From NCBI GenBank assembly GCA_002162075.1, contig CP021423.1:1550001-1614000 (forward strand): 64,000 bases of DNA. The letters are read 5' to 3'. The DNA comes from Armatimonadetes bacterium Uphvl-Ar1. Its GTDB lineage: Bacteria > Armatimonadota > Fimbriimonadia > Fimbriimonadales > Fimbriimonadaceae. The translations under genes were made by a program, and so were the position numbers. Under the pieces are notes generated by a model. That model was given only the letters and a program-made list of their open reading frames with translations. It was not told the origin of the DNA and made no database searches. Below, one piece after another: positions 28,301 through 35,673 of the stretch; position 1 is the stretch's first letter; each line of letters begins with the position of its first letter.

Positions 28301-28823
28301 CAAACTTCATCGAACTCGCTAGCCCAAAGAGATTTCCGCTAATGATCGTTCCGTCCGAAAGCCGCTCCGTATAACCCATCCCCATCATCGCCGACATTCC
28401 CGGAGCAAGCTGAAACTGGAATCCACTTTGCCCCGATGTCCCTGCAGAGCCAAACACCCCTTCTTGCTGCTTCGTATCGTCATACCGATAGGAAACATTC
28501 ATGCTCTGACCCTCACGGTATTGAACTTTCAGGAAGATAGTCCCCGCCGCATAGTCCATCGAATAATCGCGCTCACGATGAAGAGTGCGTCCGGCCAAAA
28601 CAACTGTTTCCGACCGCTCAACAATATTCCCAAATCGCATCGGAATTGAAACCGTGCCTTCCGACAAACGAACTATATCGAACGAAGATTTTCCAACGAG
28701 CTTAGGAGCCTCAGCTTCTTTGTTCCCTTCAGCAAGCTTTGGCACGAGGGGAGCCTGCCCGCTTCCGATGTACGGAAAAGCGAGTAACGTGAGTCCAAAT
28801 GCTAGCCCTCGATGTGCCCTCAT
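25338..28823 (-). CDS. Outer-membrane beta-barrel protein with internal repeats
   Basis: The 1161-aa protein has a signal peptide (MRAHRGLAFGLTLLAFPYIGSGQA), beta-strand-rich sequence with alternating hydrophobic residues, and a C-terminal phenylalanine (FDYSVRF), the signal for BAM-assisted insertion. Six imperfect copies of a motif (D-x-G-F-x4-G-x-L-x3-DR-x7-RG-x-x-R-x-x-F) occur around residues 234-267, 316-344, 393-424, 468-487, 565-595 and 640-670. The promoter TATAAT (28839-28834) is 15 nt upstream and AAGGAAGG gives a ribosome-binding site. Function unknown; the size fits a porin or large adhesin-like barrel. Confidence 0.78.
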   Translation of the reverse strand: MRAHRGLAFGLTLLAFPYIGSGQAPLVPKLAEGNKEAEAPKLVGKSSFDIVRLSEGTVSIPMRFGNIVERSETVVLAGRTLHRERDYSMDYAAGTIFLKVQYREGQSMNVSYRYDDTKQQEGVFGSAGTSGQSGFQFQLAPGMSAMMGMGYTERLSDGTIISGNLFGLASSMKFGGGNLQGVMLMNERKKNTTMSVLGDDVQQTDIEEGTGQAIVQNFKTNALGGSLQLSYQDIDDRFAGFGGFAGAGFSQADIKAFEGEKGLKRSGFNLQGAKVGAMGFGGGLQTVGDEAGAITWRSAQANFAGVSMAWDSTVVDPGFSKFGGLREQDRGQLQKERGMERENIAMGFKGGKLESNFTMLSVRNSDDEQGLWRSQFGLKNEWLNASWMRQSVDDGFTRFGDLREGDRGQLAKERGLDRNDFTLAMSTSWLKSQYASKTLMSGLGEMRSTDFEFGFGGWNMSHFTRRMDEGFGSQGSLTGEDRNNFAGGVVKMFNPDGNPTNNDLGGVNQAGIDRDGLRVAGAFGDFKTMWNRVTVDNKSGTLRFNEFAVSRGKSNLSFSSQSASDGFSGTRNLMESEQKKYGTIDGLNKTNWNFNTPIGANGKFDFESMVANSPVGGAFRQRVEFAVPNLDFNYARRGADEGFSDVMRLVDPERELFAGLLGFDQTEINANYRPKNGWDLGYRRSTASSTLFDELRDFWQFTAALSLSPNTQLSYETVQELTAKNGIDALSSQYQSFSVNQNLGAAGSVMVRQENHKFAGDEQTLPSAEKRTVAYEKQINNKTTFRTEQSETKFDDGTRTTESRNKISTELTSRVGVSVEDQQIRRDGDQPDEVRRNYGIWVDFGSGIRLDYGYNRDIQGDYHGTMNTNVGLSGGKFAGLDFGGASYKTNRWDGQRQNYFGNVSFANAVPFRLGGVSDIKFRYKTDTQRDMLRWQKELIDMGFSAALGNIGFGWEYGSQVHTDGVRAIDRAFLLTTDKTGKAPFQAALKYGVRTMPNDDSMFIRDYSLSYRANNFLSVEHKLVTNPLQDRGGVLLGSVPLDERRSTWGAKYQNDPRMKFDLSWNEIKRDNVRDELRREARFNATILADSPSPIDLTYSLQQWRRNGQSSLAHSYGISFFQRPGPNQTMSFSLEHLQWGQGRPENNPFLRDWKMRFDYSVRF

Positions 28824-28999
28824 CGTTCCTTCCTTAGTATTATAGGCAATCTACAGTTCAAATGAACCAGAAATTCCATTAAATCTCCGGTTTTTGTGCC
28901 CTGTTGCCCAAAACCTGTAGCAATGACGCCCGAACAAATACCGGGTTTCATTCCCTGGGACTAAACACCACGATTCGAATCCCCAAACATAACACTCGG

Positions 29000-29173
29000 A
29001 TGAGAGACGAAGAACGCCCAGTAGTCGTCAGCCTCACCGTTGACGAGGCGTACGAAATACTGAACCGTTGCTTGAGCAGTGCCGGGGATGACACCCCCCT
29101 GTTCCGGGACGCTCTCCGACGTTTCGCCTGGGCCATCGAAAAATCAAGTCAGCTTGAAGACGAAGCCGCCTGA
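29000..29173 (+). CDS. Small acidic protein (57 aa), unknown
   Basis: A 57-aa frame starting at ATG 29000 (MRDEERPVVVSLTVDEAYEIL) is mostly helical and acidic with an ending ...EKSSQLEDEAA. Its 3' end overlaps the convergent aat gene by 25 bp. The upstream region of 175 bp from 28824 contains no other gene that I can see. No family recognised. Confidence 0.55.
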   Translation: MRDEERPVVVSLTVDEAYEILNRCLSSAGDDTPLFRDALRRFAWAIEKSSQLEDEAA

Positions 29174-29748
29174 CGAACACCCCAATCCGTTAACAAACTC
29201 ATACTCTCCTGCCGAATCTGAACATATTCATCCCAAGAAACTTCAATACAACCTAGACTCTCTGTGTGTGGATTCAAAATCTGTGCATCTAAAGTGACAA
29301 AACCTAACTCTTTCAATTTCAAAGATAATCCAACTAGCGCAACCTTGCTCATATCCGTAACGCGATAAAACATACTCTCGGCACTAAAGTAGCCACCAAG
29401 CGCAAGTCCATAAACCCCACCCACCAAATCCCCTTCAATCCAAACCTCACAGCTATGCGCCCAACCTTCATCAAACGCCCTCAAGAAGACTTCAACAATT
29501 TCCTCCGACAGCCAATTATCTCCCGGACGAAAACATCCCCGAATCACATCCTCAAAAGCCTGATCAAAGGTCACATCAAACCCGCCTCGTCTAATCAGCT
29601 TCCCCAAGCTCCGGCTCACCTTCACCTGACACCCCGGAAAAATCGCCCGAACTGGCGGCAAATAGAACTGAACAACCCCATCATCATCCGTCATCGGGAA
29701 TGCCCCCTCCCTATAAGCATTCCAAAGCAAATCGGTTGTCAAACTCAT
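29149..29748 (-). CDS. aat: Leucyl/phenylalanyl-tRNA-protein transferase
   Basis: The 199-aa protein matches Aat throughout: YREGAFPMTDDDGVVQFYLPP near the N-terminus, FDVTFDQAFEDVIRGC, WLSEEIVEVFLRAFDEGWAHSCEVW, GGVYGLALGGYFSAESMF and LDAQILNPHTESLG. It attaches Leu or Phe to N-terminal Arg/Lys of proteins, marking them for ClpS-ClpAP degradation. ATG 29748 is chosen over the TTG at 29766. The 3' end overlaps the small acidic gene and the 5' end faces the DinB gene at 29784. Confidence 0.95.
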   Translation of the reverse strand: MSLTTDLLWNAYREGAFPMTDDDGVVQFYLPPVRAIFPGCQVKVSRSLGKLIRRGGFDVTFDQAFEDVIRGCFRPGDNWLSEEIVEVFLRAFDEGWAHSCEVWIEGDLVGGVYGLALGGYFSAESMFYRVTDMSKVALVGLSLKLKELGFVTLDAQILNPHTESLGCIEVSWDEYVQIRQESMSLLTDWGVRQAASSSS

Positions 29749-29783
29749 CCCGTAACCAGTCCTCAAGTATAGTGAGAATCAAG

Positions 29784-30200
29784 ATGAGCACATCCGCCTT
29801 CCTCAAAAATCAACTCGATACCGTTGGCAAACAACTGCAATCCGTATTCAATGAATTCCCCGATGGCAAATGGGACGAAAAAGCAACCCCAGTCAGCTTC
29901 TCCGCCGCAGAAACTGCCGAGCACCTCGCCGAATGCTATCAAGCCTTTCTCGTCCACGCTGAAGGCAATGACTACGAGTGGGGAACTTATCAAATCGAGG
30001 ACAAATCACCCGAAAATCTCGTCAAAACCATGTTCGACCAACGCTCAAAAGCAGCTGCCGTCGCCGCAAGCTCCGACGATCCGAAAATTCACAATTTCGC
30101 CACCGATTACATCCTTCTCCACGATGCGTATCACGTCGGTCAAATTGTAACTTTAAGACTTACAATTGGCGATTTCGATCCATATAGCCTTTACCGATAA
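29784..30200 (+). CDS. DinB-like protein
   Basis: The 138-aa protein is all-helical, with the metal-site-like HLAECYQAF and LLHDAYHVGQIVTLR near the C-terminus, typical of the DinB/YfiT superfamily. A TATAGT box (29768-29773) lies 10 nt before ATG 29784. Enzymatic role unknown; related to the gene at 1952 by fold but not obviously by sequence. It is followed by a strong hairpin. Confidence 0.82.
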   Translation: MSTSAFLKNQLDTVGKQLQSVFNEFPDGKWDEKATPVSFSAAETAEHLAECYQAFLVHAEGNDYEWGTYQIEDKSPENLVKTMFDQRSKAAAVAASSDDPKIHNFATDYILLHDAYHVGQIVTLRLTIGDFDPYSLYR

Positions 30201-30207
30201 GAGTTAT

Positions 30208-30239
30208 CGGCCCAACTTAAATAAATATAAGTTGGGCCG
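30208..30239. terminator. 12-bp hairpin between convergent genes
   Basis: A perfect 12-bp inverted repeat (30208-30219 with 30228-30239) around an 8-nt AT-rich loop lies 8 bp after the DinB stop and 15 bp after the end of the convergent pseudopilin gene. Neither side has a long T run, but it is placed to end both transcripts. Confidence 0.7.
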
Positions 30240-30253
30240 ACCTAATCTATATT

Positions 30254-31015
30254 TTAGTCACAAGCCCAATACCACGTTCCATCCGTCGGATGCGGATCAC
30301 CCGACTTGTGCCCGGAGGGGTGAACGACCGTATTGTCAAATTGACCGGCGCCCGTCACGAACTTCGCGTGTCCATCGGCAAAAATCAGCGAACCTCCTCG
30401 CCCCGACCATTGCTTATAAAAGTTGTTCGGCGCATCACAGTCATACCCATAACGAGAGCAGTCCGGAAGCTCAAACCCCTTCTTGCGGTCAAAGAACGGC
30501 AACATTTCGCTCCGCATAATCCGCGAATTAGCCGGATCCTCCATCGCCGTTTCTGTCACCGTCCAACTGACCGCCGCCCCTGGATCACCTTGGTAACTTT
30601 TGCTGTAGCCCGCGACCAGAGTATGCAAGCATTTTGTAAATCGATAAGAACTCCCATAGGCTCCCCAATAAGTGTCCTTTCCAGTATCCGAAACCGTAAA
30701 AGGTCCCCCACTATCAAGTGGACTCCGGAAAATGTCATTGTTCTTTGTGTATGGCAGTAACCAAACTTCAACTCCCTCATGACCCTGTGTGAAGGGCGCC
30801 GGAGAACTTTGATATGCCATGAAAATTGGCATCGTATCGTCATAGTCTGCTAAGTACATCTTTGACGAAAGTGCCACCTGACGGGCATTGCTGAGGCATA
30901 CCGTGTTCTTTGCCGCTTCTTTCGCTTGGGCAAAAACCGGGAACAAAATTGCCGCCAAAATCGCGATGATCGCAATGACCACCAAAAGTTCAATGAGCGT
31001 AAATGCTTTCTTCAT
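30254..31015 (-). CDS. Pseudopilin (DUF1559/type II secretion prepilin-like)
   Basis: The 253-aa protein has the class III prepilin signal [18 protein letters not shown] with the cleavage site before Phe and the +5 Glu, then [12 protein letters not shown], and an H-X9-DG-like feature (GGSLIFADGHAKF) near the C-terminus. This is the DUF1559 type common in Planctomycetota and Armatimonadota. GGA is 7 nt before the ATG. Upstream, on the same strand, lie a TPP riboswitch (31189-31092) and a terminator (31070-31037), so expression may be controlled by thiamine diphosphate; that would be unusual for a pilin-like gene. Confidence 0.9.
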   Translation of the reverse strand: MKKAFTLIELLVVIAIIAILAAILFPVFAQAKEAAKNTVCLSNARQVALSSKMYLADYDDTMPIFMAYQSSPAPFTQGHEGVEVWLLPYTKNNDIFRSPLDSGGPFTVSDTGKDTYWGAYGSSYRFTKCLHTLVAGYSKSYQGDPGAAVSWTVTETAMEDPANSRIMRSEMLPFFDRKKGFELPDCSRYGYDCDAPNNFYKQWSGRGGSLIFADGHAKFVTGAGQFDNTVVHPSGHKSGDPHPTDGTWYWACD

Positions 31016-31036
31016 CTTACATTCCATTGCAAAAAC

Positions 31037-31070
31037 AAAAAACCTGACTCCGCATTCAATCGGAGTCAGG
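31037..31070 (-). terminator. Rho-independent terminator linked to the TPP riboswitch
   Basis: A 10-bp perfect stem (31070-31061 with 31052-31043, arms CCTGACTCCG and CGGAGTCAGG) with an 8-nt loop is followed on the minus strand by a run of six T. It lies 21 nt after the riboswitch core and before the pseudopilin start, the standard place for the expression platform. Confidence 0.88.
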
Positions 31071-31091
31071 TCTCAAAAGATGATCTCTAGC

Positions 31092-31189
31092 CTCCGCATT
31101 CCCTCCGCCGGCATGACCCGGATCAGGTTCAAGGGGATCGGACGACCATTCTCGCCACATCTCAGCCAAACAAGGCACCCCCTGCGAGC
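31092..31189 (-). promoter_or_regulatory. TPP riboswitch (THI element)
   Basis: Read on the minus strand the sequence contains the conserved blocks of the THI box: GGGGGTGCC near the 5' end, GGCTGAGATG, CCTTGAACCTGATCCGGGT, and CATGCCGGCGGAGGGAA near the 3' end. The P1 stem can form between CTCGCA and TGCGGAG. These are the known TPP-binding motifs, so the family identity is firm. A terminator follows and the only downstream gene is a pseudopilin, not a thiamine gene. Confidence 0.95.
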
Positions 31190-31207
31190 AAATTTTTTCT
31201 TTGCAAT

Positions 31208-31236
31208 TCAATATTACGTTAAATCTATCAAGTCAA
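31208..31236 (-). promoter_or_regulatory. Promoter of the riboswitch transcript
   Basis: TTGACT (31236-31231) and TATTGA (31213-31208) are 17 bp apart on the minus strand, and the riboswitch begins about 19 nt downstream of the -10. The -10 is weak (three matches). Confidence 0.55.
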
Positions 31237-31300
31237 TCCCAATTTCAGCCCATTTCACTAAAGTTTCCCCCGTAAAAATACCAAAATAGAACCACACATC

Positions 31301-32314
31301 ATGGGAAAACACCAAATCGCAATCCTCCCTGGCGACGGCATCGGACCAGAAATTATGGATGCGACTCTCGCCATCCTCGACCAAATTGGATTCGAAGCGG
31401 ACTACTTCCCTCTTGAAGCCGGACTGTCAGCCGTTGAAAAAGGCCTTGCCCCCATGCCAGATTCAACCGTTGAACGCATCCGCGAAATCGGTATTGCGCT
31501 CAAATCCCCAACGACCACGCCGTCCGGCGGCGGTCACACCAGCGCCAACGTCACCCTCCGGAAAAAGCTGGATCTCTTCGCCAATGTCCGCCCCGCAAAA
31601 ACTCTGCCCGGCGTCAAAGGGCCATTCGCTGACAAAAATCTCGACATCATCATTGTCCGCGAGAACACCGAAGACCTCTATGCTGGAATCGAATACATGG
31701 CTCATCCCGATGTCGCCCAATCGATCAAGGTGATCACGCGCCAAGGCTCTGCTCGCTTGTTTGAATATACATTCAAAATGGCCATCGCCCAGCAACGGAA
31801 GAAAGTCACTGTCGTCCACAAAGCCAACATCATGAAGCTCTCCGATGGGCTATTCCTGGAAGAATTCTACAAAGCCGCGAAAAACTACCCTGACATCGAA
31901 TCCAACGACATTATCGTCGACAATTGTTGTATGCAACTCGTCACCAAACCTCAGCAATTCGATGTCCTCGTGACCGAAAACCTGTACGGTGATATCATCT
32001 CCGACCTCTGCGCCGGACTCGTTGGTGGCCTCGGGCTCGCTCCCGGAGCAAATATCGGCACCAACTGCGCCGTGTTCGAAGCCGTCCATGGATCCGCCCC
32101 CGATATCGCGGGCAAAGGTGTCGCTAACCCCACCGCGCTCCTCATGAGTGCCGTAATGATGCTGCGTCACCTTGGCGAGCACGAAAAAGCGGACAAAATC
32201 CAAAACGCCGTCATGCGCGTCTGTCAAGACGGAAAGTGCCTCACCATCGACCTCGGCGGTCAAGCGTCAACAAACGACTACGCCAAAGAACTGGTACACG
32301 TCGCTGTAGGTTAA
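31301..32314 (+). CDS. NAD-dependent isocitrate dehydrogenase family protein
   Basis: The 337-aa protein has ILPGDGIGPEIM, the substrate-binding TTPSGGGHTSANVTLRKKL, VRENTEDLYAGIE, VDNCCMQLV, TENLYGDIISDL and GSAPDIAGKGVANPTALL. The NTEDLYAG version and short length point to isocitrate dehydrogenase of the NAD type rather than isopropylmalate dehydrogenase, but homoisocitrate dehydrogenase cannot be excluded by motif alone. It acts in the TCA cycle in the cytoplasm. It is followed 17 bp later by an AHSA1 gene and lies divergent from the riboswitch promoter. Confidence 0.9.
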   Translation: MGKHQIAILPGDGIGPEIMDATLAILDQIGFEADYFPLEAGLSAVEKGLAPMPDSTVERIREIGIALKSPTTTPSGGGHTSANVTLRKKLDLFANVRPAKTLPGVKGPFADKNLDIIIVRENTEDLYAGIEYMAHPDVAQSIKVITRQGSARLFEYTFKMAIAQQRKKVTVVHKANIMKLSDGLFLEEFYKAAKNYPDIESNDIIVDNCCMQLVTKPQQFDVLVTENLYGDIISDLCAGLVGGLGLAPGANIGTNCAVFEAVHGSAPDIAGKGVANPTALLMSAVMMLRHLGEHEKADKIQNAVMRVCQDGKCLTIDLGGQASTNDYAKELVHVAVG

Positions 32315-32331
32315 AAAACACTGCATCAAAA

Positions 32332-32826
32332 ATGGAAAACATCGACGCAAACTTCATTCTCAAACCGTTCCGAACTCGCATCTGGATCAAAGCCAAACCG
32401 GAAGACATCATCCTCGGCTGGACTCAATCCAGCCTCGTCACAAAGTGGTTCGTCAATCAGTGCGAATTCCTCCAAAACGGCCTCGCAACACCAGATGCCC
32501 GTCCCGGCGGATCATACAAGTGGACATGGCTCGATGGTTCTGTCGATGAGTCTAACATTCTCGAAGTCGAACCAACCCGCATCGTCTACGGCTGGTACCA
32601 CAACCAGGGCCAAATCGAAGTCACCGCAACCCCCGATGCCGATGGCACCCTTCTCGAACTCACCCAAACCATGTCCAGCAAGATGGAACCCCAAGAAATT
32701 CTTAAAGCCCAATACGGATGCCGCATCGGCTGGACTTTCTTCCTCACCAACCTCAAGTCCATAATTGAAGGAGGAATCGATCTCCGTGAACACAACCCCA
32801 ACCGAAGCGACGTCGTCAATATCTAG
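32332..32826 (+). CDS. AHSA1/SRPBCC domain protein
   Basis: The 164-aa protein has the START-like fold pattern of bacterial AHSA1 proteins: VTKWFVNQCEF, PGGSYKWTW, RIVYGWYHN, ELTQTM and GWTFFLTNLKSIIEGG. It probably binds a hydrophobic ligand; no catalytic role is known. It begins 17 bp after the dehydrogenase gene and overlaps the following rfbD-like gene by about 40 bp, so the three are likely cotranscribed. Confidence 0.85.
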   Translation: MENIDANFILKPFRTRIWIKAKPEDIILGWTQSSLVTKWFVNQCEFLQNGLATPDARPGGSYKWTWLDGSVDESNILEVEPTRIVYGWYHNQGQIEVTATPDADGTLLELTQTMSSKMEPQEILKAQYGCRIGWTFFLTNLKSIIEGGIDLREHNPNRSDVVNI

Positions 32827-33709
32827 CCCAAAAATCCTGCTCATCGGGAGCCAAGGAATGCTGGGAACGGATCTCCTTGCCGCGCTCCTGCGGCGGAATT
32901 GGGCCGTGGATTCCCCGTGGATGAACGATCTCGATATCACCAATCCCCAGCACCTGGAAAAAATCCGCCGACGAGACATCGGCCCATACACCCATATCAT
33001 CAACTGCGCTGCCTACACCGCCGTGGATAAAGCCGAATCCGAGACCATGGCTGCAATGCGGATCAATGCGGTAGCCCCCGGACTCCTCGCCTTCGCTGCT
33101 CGTGAAACCGGCGCAGAGTTCATCCATATCTCCACTGACTTCGTCTTCGATGGCTTCGCCCAAACCCCTTACTCCGAAACCGATCCCCCCAATCCCCTAG
33201 GCGTCTACGGAAAATCCAAACTCCAAGGCGAGCAAAATGCTATCAAAGAAAACGACCAGACCATCATTTTTCGCACATCATGGCTCTATGGCGCGCACGG
33301 CCCTTGCTTCCCTCGCACCATGATCACCCATTTCCTCAAAGGAACTGATCTCAAAGTCGTCAACGACCAAACTGGGTGTCCTACCAGCACTGTTGATCTC
33401 AGCGAATCCATTTGCCAGGCCATTGAACTGAGTATCCCCGCCGGAATCTATCATGCCACTAGCAACGATCAAGCCACTTGGTTCCAGTTCGCCCAGCTCG
33501 CTATTTCGACTTACAAAGAAATGCACCAACTTCCGAACGAGATCAAACTCGCCCCGTGCACCACGGCCGACTATCCCACTTCCGCCCGACGTCCAGCCTA
33601 CAGCGTCCTCAACACATCCAAACTCGAATCCACCGGCGTCTCCCCTCATCGTCCTTTCCCTGAATCTCTCCTGGAATACTGCTCGCGTGTCGATTTAACA
33701 CCACAATAA
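32786..33709 (+). CDS. rfbD: dTDP-4-dehydrorhamnose reductase (RfbD) family protein
   Basis: The 307-aa protein begins a Rossmann domain (KILLIGSQGMLGTDLLAAL), with ISTDFVFDGFAQTPYSETD, the active-site YGKSKLQGEQ, and WLYGAHGPCF, all typical of RfbD/StrL. It reduces dTDP-4-dehydrorhamnose to dTDP-rhamnose, used for cell-surface sugars. GTG 32786 is preceded by AAGGAGG; an upstream TTG (32765) is also in frame. Overlap with the AHSA1 gene indicates coupling. The other rml genes are not in the window. Confidence 0.85.
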   Translation: MNTTPTEATSSISSPKILLIGSQGMLGTDLLAALLRRNWAVDSPWMNDLDITNPQHLEKIRRRDIGPYTHIINCAAYTAVDKAESETMAAMRINAVAPGLLAFAARETGAEFIHISTDFVFDGFAQTPYSETDPPNPLGVYGKSKLQGEQNAIKENDQTIIFRTSWLYGAHGPCFPRTMITHFLKGTDLKVVNDQTGCPTSTVDLSESICQAIELSIPAGIYHATSNDQATWFQFAQLAISTYKEMHQLPNEIKLAPCTTADYPTSARRPAYSVLNTSKLESTGVSPHRPFPESLLEYCSRVDLTPQ

Positions 33710-33739
33710 TCTTCCTCAGGGAGTAATATAAGTAAATTA

Positions 33740-34732
33740 ATGATCAAAACTAACCTTTCCCTCCCGGTTACCGCCTTGAGTCTTTTCTTCCTATTTGGTT
33801 GCGGCGGGTCGGCGAGTTCTGAGAATAGTTCTTGGACAGTTACTTTGATACCAAATCACACGCTGATTGCACTCGCAAACGACGGAAGCATCCTCTCTGC
33901 AAGCGGATCAGGAGTATTTCTTACTCGACCTGGTACGTCGCCAATGCAGTTGTTGACAAGAGCTAACCCGAACTTGCCTCAACTAGCTTATTTCTCCCCT
34001 TCATCCCGGTTCTTTTCGTACGATGGCTATACAGGATCAGTCGAGTACTTCGATGGAGCTACCAAAATGAATCCTGTATTTCCAACTAATTTTAGGGGAA
34101 ATTTACCGATTGATGACGATGGGACAATCTATGGGGTTTATTCGTATCCAACTTCTTCTGACACCGAAATAGCCCGAGTGAAAGATGGAATATTAGAAAT
34201 ATCCTATAAACTTGGTGACTCTTCGTCATTTTTTTCTTCCCACCTTGGTTCTGTTCCGTCTGCAGTTACTTATTCGCTAAACAACGAATATTACTACGGC
34301 TACTTTGTTGCTGGTGAACCATTGCAAGCACGAATAAATACAACGTCCTCCAACCTGTCAGGCATAACGACTGAAGGTGCGTCTGGTTTTCTTCTTGCCA
34401 ACCGTACCAATTCCGGGCCAAACTCATCCCGCGGAGTTATTTTGAATTCAAACAATAACGAAACGATTATTGAACCATTACCTGGTGATACTTTCTGTTA
34501 TGCCATCGGACTTCTTGGTGACAATTCCGTTGTTGGGTACAGTCAAAATGCTAACAATTTACAAACATATTTCATCCAATCTGGGTCAGTCAAAACAGAT
34601 ATCTACACCATTACGCCAAGTTTGGCAAACCAAATCGATTCCGTACTCGCCGCTAGAGGAAAGGCCATTGCTGCACAATATACGAATAGAGTCTCTAGAG
34701 AAATTGGTTTGGCAGTTATAAAGAAACAATAA
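33740..34732 (+). CDS. Lipoprotein, unknown function, AT-rich
   Basis: A 330-aa protein with lipobox FLFGC. Its beta-propeller-like sequence contains repeated S/G-rich loops and D-G-S/D-G-T turns but no recognised domain. The base composition is much richer in T and A and lacks the C-rich codons of its neighbours, which suggests recent acquisition or a different evolutionary history. No enzymatic motif is visible. Confidence 0.7.
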   Translation: MIKTNLSLPVTALSLFFLFGCGGSASSENSSWTVTLIPNHTLIALANDGSILSASGSGVFLTRPGTSPMQLLTRANPNLPQLAYFSPSSRFFSYDGYTGSVEYFDGATKMNPVFPTNFRGNLPIDDDGTIYGVYSYPTSSDTEIARVKDGILEISYKLGDSSSFFSSHLGSVPSAVTYSLNNEYYYGYFVAGEPLQARINTTSSNLSGITTEGASGFLLANRTNSGPNSSRGVILNSNNNETIIEPLPGDTFCYAIGLLGDNSVVGYSQNANNLQTYFIQSGSVKTDIYTITPSLANQIDSVLAARGKAIAAQYTNRVSREIGLAVIKKQ

Positions 34733-34767
34733 CTCTTATTCCTCACAATTTCCTCACTGCCGTCCCC

Positions 34768-34773
34768 TATCAT
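34768..34773 (+). promoter_or_regulatory. -10 box of leaderless transcript
   Basis: TATCAT lies exactly 6 nt before ATG 34780 and the intervening CCCTCT is not a ribosome-binding site. Confidence 0.55.
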
Positions 34774-34779
34774 CCCTCT

Positions 34780-35619
34780 ATGCTCACTAGCCTAACCTTC
34801 CTCGCCCTCCACCAACTCGCCAACCCCACCATCACGATCGAAACTCGCGGCGAATACAAATACATCTCCGCTAACGGCATCCCCAACCACACCCCCGGCC
34901 AATTCCCAAACCGAGGCAACCCCAACTCCATCCAACCCCAATCGTACAACTACCGAATCCCGGCAAACCCCAAAGAAAACCCCGAAAAGCTCACCCCCCT
35001 CACCATGAGCAATTTCGGCATCGCCATCAACGGTGTCCCGTTCGACCCCTTCACCAATGAATGGTGGAACCGAGATCGCAGCTCTGGCTGGAACTACGAA
35101 GCATTCCAGAACGGTCAAGGAACTCTCGGTATTGACCACGCCAACGCCCATGTTCAGCCCACCGGCGCTTACCATTACCACGGCGTTCCCAGCCCCCTCA
35201 TCCCATCAAAAAGTCAAATGACCCTAATCGGCTGGGCCGCAGATGGCTTCCCCATTTATGGCCCCCACGCCCCCACCGACCCACTCAACCTCAAATCCCC
35301 AATCAAGGAGCTAAAAGGCTCTTACCAGATTAAATCTGGCACCCGCCCATCTGGCCCTGGCGGACAATTCGATGGCAGTTTCGTCCAAGACTGGGAATAC
35401 AAGTCGAAATCAGGCGACCTCGATGCCGCCAACGGACGCTTCGGCATAACCCCCGAATTCCCCGATGGAACCTACTATTACGTCGTCACAAATACCTACC
35501 CCTGGATTCCCCGGTACTACGTTGGCACCCCCGACCCAAGCTTCAATCGCCGACCCGGCCCGCCCCGCCGGGGTGGCGAATCGACCCACACCCACGACGG
35601 ATCAACCCACACCCACTAG
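34780..35619 (+). CDS. YHYH domain secreted protein
   Basis: The 279-aa protein has a short leader (MLTSLTFLALHQLANPT), then the YHYH signature HANAHVQPTGAYHYHGVP and GWAADGFPIYGPH, with a tail ending in THTHDGSTHTH. The YHYH domain is found in putative secreted or cell-surface proteins of planctomycetes and bacteroidetes; function is unproven. The His-rich end could bind metal. The leaderless -10 TATCAT is at 34768-34773. Confidence 0.82.
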   Translation: MLTSLTFLALHQLANPTITIETRGEYKYISANGIPNHTPGQFPNRGNPNSIQPQSYNYRIPANPKENPEKLTPLTMSNFGIAINGVPFDPFTNEWWNRDRSSGWNYEAFQNGQGTLGIDHANAHVQPTGAYHYHGVPSPLIPSKSQMTLIGWAADGFPIYGPHAPTDPLNLKSPIKELKGSYQIKSGTRPSGPGGQFDGSFVQDWEYKSKSGDLDAANGRFGITPEFPDGTYYYVVTNTYPWIPRYYVGTPDPSFNRRPGPPRRGGESTHTHDGSTHTH

Positions 35620-35626
35620 AAAAAAG

Positions 35627-35656
35627 AGCCCCCAAAAGAAAATTCTCTTGGGGGCT
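35627..35656. terminator. Bidirectional rho-independent terminator
   Basis: Stem arms 35627-35635 and 35648-35656 (AGCCCCCAA/TTGGGGGCT) with a 12-nt loop separate the YHYH gene (plus) and the lipoprotein gene (minus). A-rich sequence on the left gives T runs for the minus-strand transcript. Confidence 0.8.
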
Positions 35657-35673
35657 TATAAATTCAACCTAAT

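Noticed and set aside
30254-31015. Thiamine biosynthesis gene downstream of the riboswitch
   Set aside because: The protein has a prepilin signal and DUF1559 features and no thiamine enzyme motifs.
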